From Bacteroidales bacterium (GTDB taxonomy: Bacteria > Bacteroidota > Bacteroidia > Bacteroidales > WCHB1-69), in contig JAISTU010000023.1 in assembly GCA_031272415.1 (NCBI GenBank), positions 1 through 8,123 of the forward strand: a DNA stretch of 8,123 nucleotides, written 5' to 3'. The notes under the pieces are model-generated. The model saw only the letters and a program-made list of their open reading frames with translations. It did no database searches and was not told where the DNA came from. Position 1 is the stretch's first letter. Every line of letters begins with the position of its first letter. The translations under genes and the position numbers were made by a program. Shown piece after piece: positions 1-5,296 of the stretch.

Positions 1-2166
1 GGTGATTGTCAATGTGTCATCATTATAAGTAATTGTATAATTGCTGCCCGCCGAAAGTGTTCCCTGATTGATAGCATAAGTGCCAACATTTTCACCGACA
101 ACTCTTATCAATGCTCCTATAAAATTGTCGCCCGCAATTAAGGCAGGATTAACAGTGTAAGTCAAAGTCGGGTCGTTGTCGCCGTAAGTTTTTGTTTTGG
201 CATCGGCAGTTACAGTGATTGCTTTTGTGGTGATTTCCCAGTCAAATGAAGTATTTGTCAAATAATAATTTGCACCTCCTGCGCTTACCAATACTGTTGC
301 CGTAAAGTTGCCTGCGTTGGTTTGAGTGGTAGAAATTGCCAAAACAACATTGTTTCCTCCGACATCAACAAATTTTGCACTTGGTTTGTGTGCGCTGCCG
401 TCATATACAAAAGTTGTATCACTCCAAACAACCGCCACAGTATCCTGCACTACGGTAAGTGTGAGTCGAGTAGTGCTATCGCAGCCAAAAGTATTATTAT
501 CTGTGCGGGTAAATATATGAATACCAACATTTTCCGTGCCTGTTGTGGTGAAATTATTTGCAGAATAAATAGTGCCATAAACTACTGTGCTTATTATCTC
601 TACCGTATCTACAAAAGCGAGAACGTGCAGTTTCAGTGTAGTTATGCTGTCGCAGTGTAGCAAATCATTTATCGCAATCGTATCAACCACAATCGTATCC
701 CCTACTGCAAGATTTGATAGTGTAAAGCCGTTTTTGTTGTAATTTGCCCTCTCTTGATAGCATATAGTATCTGTGATTTCTACGTCAATATTTGTTTTTA
801 CAAAAATATTCTGACTTAATGTATTTGCCACGCAACCATTATTATCCGTCAAAGAATTGATTACAAACGGATTATTACCTGCAAGCGTGGCTACAATTGC
901 GGTATCGTTACGCTGTACGGTTATCGTGTTTGTTGAACCATTAAAACCATAATTTACCGTAAATGGTGCCGTTCCTGTAAAATGCAAATGAACGCTGTCG
1001 TTGTGACAAACCGAAGTTTCGTCAATTGTTACAGACACTTGCGGACGAACAGTAAGCGTCAGTGTTACAATGCTGTCGCAACCGGTAATCATGCTCGTTA
1101 AGGTATCTTTGTAGGTACCGCTTGTAGCCAGGGTTTGACCGCCAAAAGAGTAGGTGTCCCCGTAACAGATGCTTGCACTGTAAGAATAAGTAGATTTTGC
1201 CAAAACGGTGAAGGTAAACGTCAAAGGTGGAGTATCACTTGTATGGTCAAAATCCCCAAAAGCACGTGTAGGCAATCGTACCATGGTTACGCCATATCCG
1301 CCACTGTGATAACAACTCCAGTCGGAAGAATAATTAGATGTCCAGAAGTAAGTACCCCCTCCCCCCAGTGTAGAAGAACCATTCGCGGACAAAGTATTAT
1401 TTACGGTTGTTTTAGCACTGTTTAATGGTCCCCATTCGGATAGAGAGCCTAAAAACCAGTCGGTATAACCACCAAGCGTAAGTGTATCGCAGTATTTCAG
1501 TGGCGGGTATAAATTTATATCTTTTCCCGACGTGATAAAATCCAACATGTTTTGTCGCCCGCTTGTAGAAGAAAGCACGGGGTTTCCGGTATACGATTGA
1601 CCCATGGGGTTTGGGTAGCCCGACGCGAGTTGTGTAAATGAAACAAACATTCCTTGTAGCCCGCCATTTGAAGGTGAAAATACCACACCTGTGGCTTCTC
1701 CGTTATAATAATATACATCTCCCGTGCTATATGGAAAAGGATTGTATATTTGCGGAGGAGCGCCACCACCGTCCGATAATTTTCTCACAATCAATCGATT
1801 AACCCCTGTCGTATTTACAGGCACCACCGTGTCGCTACCATATACGGTTATTGCTACTACGTTGCCTGAATTTAACTTGTATTCCAATGCAAAAGGTGCT
1901 GTACCTGTGAAATTCAAATGGATGCTGTCGCCCACACAAACCGAAGTTTCGGCAACGGAAACTGTTGGATTGATTTGAGCGGTCGCCGTCTGCATCGCTG
2001 CAATAACAAATAAAGCGATTGCTACGCCAAACGTGGCAATCATTGCTTTTAAAGATACCCTACTTTCGGGTTTCTCGTTTTTTTTAGTCCCTTTCCTGTA
2101 TTTTCTCCGGACTGCCGACACCCGTTGTGCCGGATTACAATTATTTAACTTACTTAAAATATTCAT
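1..2166 (-). CDS. Large secreted adhesin with Ig-like, Lcl/DUF1566-like and MBG domains (5' part; runs off the window)
   Basis: I translated this frame codon by codon: 722 residues from the ATG at 2166 to position 1 without a stop, so the 3' end lies outside. Residues 1-42 are a long basic leader, 43-60 a hydrophobic segment, with likely signal cleavage near TATA/Q at 63. An Ig-like unit starting ETSVC (73) recurs at 383. Residues about 142-304 (GGYTDWFLGSLSEW, YFWTSNYSSDW, MVRLPTRAF) resemble the Lcl_C/DUF1566 domain. Three units of the type CYGDTYxF...GCDSxxxLTLTV, common in Bacteroidales surface proteins, lie at 333-373, 468-515 and 526-572. A FVYDGSAH unit (586-593) and an MBG-type domain (about 649-722, AKTKTYGDNDPTLTYTV) follow. 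Such proteins act at the cell surface in adhesion, usually exported by T9SS; the sorting domain would be in the missing end. M42 (2043) is an alternative start but would leave no basic n-region. Function beyond adhesion is not known. Confidence 0.85.
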   Translation of the reverse strand, partial: MNILSKLNNCNPAQRVSAVRRKYRKGTKKNEKPESRVSLKAMIATFGVAIALFVIAAMQTATAQINPTVSVAETSVCVGDSIHLNFTGTAPFALEYKLNSGNVVAITVYGSDTVVPVNTTGVNRLIVRKLSDGGGAPPQIYNPFPYSTGDVYYYNGEATGVVFSPSNGGLQGMFVSFTQLASGYPNPMGQSYTGNPVLSSTSGRQNMLDFITSGKDINLYPPLKYCDTLTLGGYTDWFLGSLSEWGPLNSAKTTVNNTLSANGSSTLGGGGTYFWTSNYSSDWSCYHSGGYGVTMVRLPTRAFGDFDHTSDTPPLTFTFTVLAKSTYSYSASICYGDTYSFGGQTLATSGTYKDTLTSMITGCDSIVTLTLTVRPQVSVTIDETSVCHNDSVHLHFTGTAPFTVNYGFNGSTNTITVQRNDTAIVATLAGNNPFVINSLTDNNGCVANTLSQNIFVKTNIDVEITDTICYQERANYNKNGFTLSNLAVGDTIVVDTIAINDLLHCDSITTLKLHVLAFVDTVEIISTVVYGTIYSANNFTTTGTENVGIHIFTRTDNNTFGCDSTTRLTLTVVQDTVAVVWSDTTFVYDGSAHKPSAKFVDVGGNNVVLAISTTQTNAGNFTATVLVSAGGANYYLTNTSFDWEITTKAITVTADAKTKTYGDNDPTLTYTVNPALIAGDNFIGALIRVVGENVGTYAINQGTLSAGSNYTITYNDDTLTIT
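961..1020 (-). repeat. In-frame 60-bp repeat within the adhesin, copy 2
   Basis: This segment aligns without gaps to 1891-1950, 930 bp away (310 codons, in frame), at about 80% identity by eye, including an identical 15-bp stretch at its high-coordinate end (1006-1020). Both encode ETSVC..DS.HL.FTGTAPF, the first strand of an Ig-like unit, so this is an internal domain duplication. Confidence 0.75.
1891..1950 (-). repeat. In-frame 60-bp repeat within the adhesin, copy 1
   Basis: Partner of 961-1020, encoding residues 73-92 of the adhesin. The lower similarity outside the 60 bp indicates an old domain duplication rather than a recent slippage product. Confidence 0.75.
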
Positions 2167-2192
2167 CTTAACATGATTTTATTTAATTACTA

Positions 2193-2540
2193 TTAATTTT
2201 TATTTATTATATTATTTATTTTCTTGACAATAAACATATTACGCATTATTTCCTCTCTAATACAAAGGCATAATACTATGTTGCTTTTAATTTTTAATTG
2301 ATAATTTTTTGCTCCGTAACTTTTCCTCTGATGGGAGGTTGGTTGGGGCTTTGTAACCGCTTGATTATCAACATGTTGTGTATAATTTGCAACTGCTTGA
2401 TAATCAGGCATTTGTGTACATGCTACAAAAAACTTACATGTAGCACCAAGCGTCTCGCCAAAACTTGTGCTATTGGGTAATGTTTCCAAAGCACGTTTGC
2501 AAGTGTTTACATTTACAAATGTATGAATAGTTTTTCTCAT
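2193..2540 (-). CDS. Doubtful small ORF, unknown function (115 aa)
   Basis: I do not recognise this frame. I chose the ATG at 2540 over the earlier in-frame ATG at 2612 because the latter overlaps a promoter-like TATCTTTG, and because 2540 is preceded by GGCAGGAAT, a plausible ribosome binding site. The product has no signal peptide or membrane segment. Its middle holds two imperfect 12-residue units (TQMPDYQAVANY then TQHVDNQAVTKP) matching a 36-bp DNA repeat at 2359-2430. From about residue 77 on it reads through a heptamer array (KNYQLKIK) that also occurs in non-coding DNA here, so the C-terminal third is probably not conserved. It ends 26 bp before the adhesin start. It may be a real small gene, a decayed gene, or merely the adhesin's long 5' leader. 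Confidence 0.3.
   Translation of the reverse strand: MRKTIHTFVNVNTCKRALETLPNSTSFGETLGATCKFFVACTQMPDYQAVANYTQHVDNQAVTKPQPTSHQRKSYGAKNYQLKIKSNIVLCLCIREEIMRNMFIVKKINNIINKN
2284..2311. repeat. Heptamer array (4 units)
   Basis: On the plus strand it reads as consecutive 7-mers CTTTTAA, TTTTTAA, TTGATAA and TTTTTTG. The same units occur in a different order at 7070-7097, so this is one of a shared family of 7-bp arrays. Confidence 0.7.
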
Positions 2541-2544
2541 ATTC

Positions 2545-2568
2545 CTGCCAAATTTTCTGCCAAATTTT
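2545..2568. promoter_or_regulatory. Tandem 12-bp direct repeat in the presumed 5' leader
   Basis: CTGCCAAATTTT is repeated twice exactly, back to back, on the plus strand. It lies between the TATCTTTG box (2609-2602) and the ATG at 2540, touching the presumed ribosome binding site. It could be an operator or RNA-binding site in the leader, or simple slippage; the sequence alone cannot decide. Confidence 0.4.
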
Positions 2569-2601
2569 AAAAATGAAATTTTATAAAAAAAATACCATTT
2601 G

Positions 2602-2609
2602 CAAAGATA
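2602..2609 (-). promoter_or_regulatory. Bacteroidota -7 promoter box TATCTTTG
   Basis: TATCTTTG on the minus strand is an exact match to the TAnnTTTG box used by the primary sigma factor of Bacteroidota. No good -33 TTTG/TTG element is visible upstream, only AT-rich DNA. Transcription would start around 2596 and lead into the small ORF at 2540 and possibly the adhesin at 2166. The flanking 11-mer GTGTATCTTTG is identical to that at the ahcY promoter. Confidence 0.5.
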
Positions 2610-2819
2610 CACATTTTTTTTGATTAAAAGTTAATTTTTCCAAAAAAATTTTTACTTTTTTTTATCAAAAGTAGGTTAAAATATTGATAAAGAGGGGATT
2701 ATGATTTTTTTATTTTTTTTCGATATTTTTTTTCTGAATTTTGATTTTCGTATTTTTTTTGATTTGTGTGAAATCATAGTAATTATGTGAATCATTAAAA
2801 TCATAGGTCAGATAAGGGG

Positions 2820-2840
2820 ATTGCGGGACGCGTCCGCAAT
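2820..2840. repeat. GC-rich near-palindrome (REP-like)
   Basis: ATTGCG, one unpaired G, the perfect palindrome GACGCGTC, then CGCAAT: a 21-bp inverted repeat with a single bulge, standing out in AT-rich DNA and followed by GACGG. The form resembles dispersed REP-like intergenic palindromes. There is no T-run on either side, so it is not an intrinsic terminator. Confidence 0.55.
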
Positions 2841-2875
2841 GACGGTGCGGAAGTAGGCAAAGTTCAGACAGGAAA

Positions 2876-2914
2876 TGTCCAATTTTAGAACAAATTTATC
2901 CCAAAATGCAAAAA
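2876..2914 (+). repeat. 39-bp dispersed repeat, left copy
   Basis: Aligns without gaps to the reverse complement of 6812-6850 with about five mismatches; the core ATCCCAAAATGCAAAAA is identical. Each copy runs into an A/T-run and then a heptamer array. The two copies face each other in inverted orientation across the ahcY, ValRS-fragment and methyltransferase block. Confidence 0.7.
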
Positions 2915-2921
2915 AAAAAGT

Positions 2922-2949
2922 TGAGAATTGAGAATTGGGAATTGAGAAT
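2922..2949. repeat. Heptamer array, TGAGAAT x4
   Basis: Four consecutive 7-mers, TGAGAAT three times and TGGGAAT once, in a non-coding stretch directly after the 39-bp repeat and an A-run. Confidence 0.8.
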
Positions 2950-2953
2950 TGTT

Positions 2954-2995
2954 TTTCCCTTTACCCTGTTCCTTGTACCTTTCACCCTGCACCTT
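2954..2995. repeat. Heptamer array, NNACCYT x6
   Basis: Six consecutive degenerate 7-mers: TTTCCCT, TTACCCT, GTTCCTT, GTACCTT, TCACCCT, GCACCTT. The plus strand is pyrimidine-rich. The period is exactly 7 throughout although the units vary, which differs from a simple homogeneous microsatellite. Confidence 0.7.
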
Positions 2996-3026
2996 TTTTC
3001 GGGCAGGATGCCATTGCCTCTACAAT

Positions 3027-3040
3027 CTTTTAATTTTTAA
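3027..3040. repeat. Short heptamer array beside the methyltransferase remnant
   Basis: CTTTTAA followed by TTTTTAA, the same first two units as at 2284-2297. It sits 9 bp from the point (3050) where the truncated methyltransferase copy loses similarity to the full gene, so it marks or adjoins a rearrangement junction. Confidence 0.55.
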
Positions 3041-3141
3041 TTACTACTGTCCAAATCATTGGTTTTGCCGATTTTGCAAACGCTCTGTTCTTTTGACGAT
3101 TGAACAATATAAATGTACTGATTTGACGGTTCTGTTTTCAT
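3037..3141 (-). pseudogene. Truncated second copy of the methyltransferase start (GIY-YIG part only)
   Basis: The ATG at 3141 opens a 34-residue frame whose first 30 residues match the full gene at 4451 except A3 to T (MKTEPSNQYIYIVQ...KIGKTNDL), then ends DSSN and TAA. At the DNA level 3050-3141 matches 4360-4451 with two differences in 92 bp, one of them synonymous. The stop of the full gene overlaps an upstream in-frame ATG (3150) as ATGA, so translation could continue into this stub with three extra residues. The stub has the GIY and YIG strands but lacks the following arginines and glutamate, so nuclease activity is not expected. It is most simply the remnant of a tandem gene duplication. 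Confidence 0.75.
3050..3141 (-). repeat. 92-bp direct repeat, downstream copy
   Basis: Same orientation as, and 90 of 92 bases identical to, 4360-4451 (offset 1310 bp). The differing positions are 3058 and 3135. Similarity stops abruptly at 3050. Recombination between the copies would remove 1310 bp, essentially the entire methyltransferase. Confidence 0.9.
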
Positions 3142-3146
3142 AACCT

Positions 3147-4451
3147 TCATATTTTTTGAATTAAAACTCTTGCAAAAATTTCTTTGCCGTTGATAAATGG
3201 TCGGTATTGTTTTTCCTGAACAATTTTGTAACCTTTTTCCAAAATTCCGCTCACAATTGGATAAACAGACACCGCAAACGGTTTTTTTACATTGCTCGGA
3301 ATATAACAATTATCTACTAACAAGGTTTTAGAATCGTCATATTTTTTGTATTTTTCAGGTATTTCTTTTAACGGAACTATCTTTAGATTTTTATATTTTG
3401 GTCTGTTTTGTACGGGGAAATTTGTAAACCAATATCCTGATGCTTTTGCAAGTTGTTTTTTGGAATTATTATACCATAAAACTTCGTTATAGCCCGCCCA
3501 AACTTGTTTTTTTATAAAATATGGAATGTAGGCATCATTTTTTACATTGGTATGATTGGAAATAATTAAAAACTTTTTCCGGCTCCGAATCACAATTTTC
3601 CAATAGTCAGCCGCTCGCGAAAAAGGCGGATTAGTACAAACAATATCCGCTTCTTCATTTAATATTTTCAATGAAATCGGGTGGTCAAAACTGCCATTGT
3701 AATTTTTTGGAAATTCTTTATGTATATGCTCCCCGTCAGTTGTAACACTAATATAGGCAACATATCCTTGCACACCCTGATTGAAAATGTCCAATCCTCC
3801 GCCATAATGTGTGCAAATCAGTTTTTTCAAACCAAGTTTATTGAAATTGTGCATAAAAAATAACGCAAACGATGACGAATTTCTGTCATCTGTGTCATCA
3901 ACCGCATCATCACAGTTGCAAAAAACCACTTTATTTTTCCATATTTCTTTATCATACATCGAAACTTCTTTTTCAATATCCTCGTATCTGGTATAAAATT
4001 CGTCATCTTTGGCTTTTTTTGCTTCATCCATTACATCTTTTGCGGTAATTCCTCGCTCTTTTAAAGACGGTGTTGTCTTTTTTACAACTTTTATTACCTT
4101 TTCTACTTTTGGTTCTTCTGTTTTTATAAAAATTTCTTTTACAAAAAGTTTGTGCGATTTTATAAAATTCACATAATCAGCGAATAAATCATTGTTGAAA
4201 AAATAAATTTCCCTGCTTTTTTGTTCACGAAATTTTGGAAATTCTGCTTTAATATCTTTTTCCACCGCCGTCATATCAGCAACTTCGCAAGTGAAAAGAT
4301 AATTGTAAACATTATCTTTCGACTTGCCTGTTTGGTTGTTATAGTCGCTCAAACGCCGCTCCAAATCGTTGGTTTTGCCGATTTTGCAAACGCTCTGTTC
4401 TTTTGACGATTGAACAATATAAATGTACTGATTTGACGGTTCTGCTTTCAT
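3147..4451 (-). CDS. EcoRI-family adenine-N6 DNA methyltransferase with N-terminal GIY-YIG/T5orf172-like domain
   Basis: The 434-residue product has two parts. Residues 1-100 resemble the T5orf172/MUG113 branch of the GIY-YIG superfamily: YIYIV (10-13 core), CKIGKT (22-27), R32/R33, E64 and REIYFF (80-85). A lysine-rich linker (106-130) leads to an EcoRI-type adenine methyltransferase: AKKAKDDEFYT (144-154), VVFCNCDD (175-182), catalytic-type NPPF at 274-277, KKFLIISN (292-299), WAGYN (318-322), YWFTN (340-344) and the family-typical end GKEIFARVLI. The family transfers a methyl group from SAM to adenine N6; M.EcoRI itself is about 326 aa, so the extra length is the N-terminal domain. The methyltransferase part looks complete. 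The start is supported by its exact reuse in the downstream duplicate. It lies 29 bp after the ValRS fragment, probably on the same transcript. No separate endonuclease is visible. The target sequence cannot be read from the protein; nuclease activity is inference. Confidence 0.88.
   Translation of the reverse strand: MKAEPSNQYIYIVQSSKEQSVCKIGKTNDLERRLSDYNNQTGKSKDNVYNYLFTCEVADMTAVEKDIKAEFPKFREQKSREIYFFNNDLFADYVNFIKSHKLFVKEIFIKTEEPKVEKVIKVVKKTTPSLKERGITAKDVMDEAKKAKDDEFYTRYEDIEKEVSMYDKEIWKNKVVFCNCDDAVDDTDDRNSSSFALFFMHNFNKLGLKKLICTHYGGGLDIFNQGVQGYVAYISVTTDGEHIHKEFPKNYNGSFDHPISLKILNEEADIVCTNPPFSRAADYWKIVIRSRKKFLIISNHTNVKNDAYIPYFIKKQVWAGYNEVLWYNNSKKQLAKASGYWFTNFPVQNRPKYKNLKIVPLKEIPEKYKKYDDSKTLLVDNCYIPSNVKKPFAVSVYPIVSGILEKGYKIVQEKQYRPFINGKEIFARVLIQKI
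4360..4451 (-). repeat. 92-bp direct repeat, upstream copy (methyltransferase codons 1-31)
   Basis: The first 92 bases of the methyltransferase gene, matched by 3050-3141 with differences only at 4368 and 4445. The repeat begins at the start codon in both copies and does not extend upstream of it, so the duplicated unit's edge coincides with the gene's edge. Confidence 0.9.
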
Positions 4452-4480
4452 GTTTATTGCTATTTTAGGTCAATAAGTTA

Positions 4481-5284
4481 TCAATTGCCATTACTTTGAT
4501 TATCTACCAAATTCTCTTCCACCTCGACATAGTATGCAGGGATTTGATGTCCCCACCACAATTGCCGCGAAATACACCAATCTTTGATATTGGTCATCCA
4601 ATGGCGATAAGTATTTTTAAACTTTTCAGGATAGAACTTAATTGTGTCATTTTCAACAACTTCCAAAGCAGGTTTTGCCAATTCATCCATTTTGAGAAAC
4701 CATTGCATTGATAATTTTGGCTCAATAGGCACGTCCGTCCGTTCCGAAAAACCAACTTTGTTCGTATAGGCTTCTGTTTTTTCCATCAGACCTGCCGCTT
4801 CAAGGTCTTTTTCAATCTTTTTCCGGCATTCAAATCTGTCCATTCCTGCATACATTGCACCATTTTCATTAAGTGTGCCGTTGTCGTTAAAAATATCTAT
4901 TGACGGTAAATTGTATTTTTCGCCAAGCATATAGTCATTTACATCATGGGCAGGTGTAACTTTGAGGCAGCCTGTACCAAATTCTACATCCACGTAATCG
5001 TCCTCAATAACAGGAATTTCGCGGTTAATGAGTGGCACAATAACGCGTTTGCCTTTCAACCACGCCGTTTTGGGGTCATTAGGATTGATACACATTGCCG
5101 TGTCGCCCATAATGGTTTCAGGTCTTGTGGTTGCTACTATTGCAAATTCATTACAGCGAGTTGCCTCTTCTTGTCTTTGTTTTTTTGCTTTTTGAGCAAC
5201 TTTTTTCGCTATTTGTGCAATTTTTTCCAACTCTTCTGCCGAAAAATCGCTATCTAATTGATTTACAATCTCTTCTATATTCAT
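4481..5284 (-). CDS. Valyl-tRNA synthetase fragment (editing domain and part of core) behind an unrelated N-terminus
   Basis: Residues 47-252 match the middle of valyl-tRNA synthetase: the CP1 editing domain with VATTRPET (50-57), EFGTGC (101-106) and TPAHDVND (110-117, both aspartates kept), the linker YAGMDRFECRK (145-155), and the core stretch IEPKLSMQWF and DWCISRQLWWGHQIPAYY (235-252). The HIGH motif, KMSKS loop and anticodon-binding domain are absent, so it cannot charge tRNA; a full ValRS is about 870-950 aa. Residues 1-46 are a charged helical stretch (AEELEKIAQIAKKVAQKAKK) not belonging to ValRS, and the last 15 residues also depart from it. The frame is intact, begins 12 bp after ahcY with purine-rich AAAAGAAAAG before the ATG, and ends 29 bp before the methyltransferase. 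It is most likely a fusion remnant of a copied valS; a free-standing tRNA-editing factor is an alternative because editing motifs are preserved. Confidence 0.82.
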   Translation of the reverse strand: MNIEEIVNQLDSDFSAEELEKIAQIAKKVAQKAKKQRQEEATRCNEFAIVATTRPETIMGDTAMCINPNDPKTAWLKGKRVIVPLINREIPVIEDDYVDVEFGTGCLKVTPAHDVNDYMLGEKYNLPSIDIFNDNGTLNENGAMYAGMDRFECRKKIEKDLEAAGLMEKTEAYTNKVGFSERTDVPIEPKLSMQWFLKMDELAKPALEVVENDTIKFYPEKFKNTYRHWMTNIKDWCISRQLWWGHQIPAYYVEVEENLVDNQSNGN

Positions 5285-5296
5285 AACTTTTCTTTT

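Larger units (their letters stand above)
2613..3036. other. Repeat-rich intergenic stretch without a convincing gene
   Basis: About 420 bp. 2613-2800 is very AT-rich with many T-runs; 2820-2840 is a GC-rich near-palindrome; 2876-2914 is a 39-bp dispersed repeat; 2922-2949 and 2954-2995 are two different heptamer arrays, and a third starts at 3027. The open frame on the plus strand across 2949-3143 is made of these repeats plus the antisense of the methyltransferase remnant, and I do not accept it as a gene. No clear intrinsic terminator for the methyltransferase transcript was found. Confidence 0.7.

Noticed and set aside
322..660. Plus-strand frame of 112 codons
   Set aside because: It lies entirely antisense to the continuous adhesin frame, has no recognisable domain or start signal, and its cysteine- and serine-rich composition is that of a shadow frame.
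1135..1425. Plus-strand frame of 96 codons
   Set aside because: Antisense to the adhesin, whose minus-strand frame encodes clear domain motifs over the same bases.
1515..1769. Minus-strand frame of 84 codons
   Set aside because: It overlaps the adhesin in another frame, in the middle of the DUF1566-like domain; no independent evidence.
2820..2840. Intrinsic terminator
   Set aside because: The stem is good but no T-run follows on either strand, so it was listed as a palindromic repeat instead.
2922..2995. Possible CRISPR array
   Set aside because: The repeats are 7 bp with no spacers, and no cas gene is present.
2949..3143. Plus-strand frame of 64 codons with a hydrophobic start
   Set aside because: It is composed of the NNACCYT heptamer array, which gives a false hydrophobic run, and the antisense of the methyltransferase remnant.
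3037..3309. 90-codon minus-strand frame as a separate gene
   Set aside because: Its first 53 codons are an out-of-frame reading of the methyltransferase 3' end; only the part from 3150/3141 has meaning, as a truncated copy of the gene start.
4946..5257. Plus-strand frame of 103 codons
   Set aside because: Antisense to the ValRS fragment, whose frame holds unmistakable family motifs.
4481..5284. Annotation as a functional valyl-tRNA synthetase
   Set aside because: HIGH, KMSKS and the anticodon-binding domain are missing and under a third of the family length remains.
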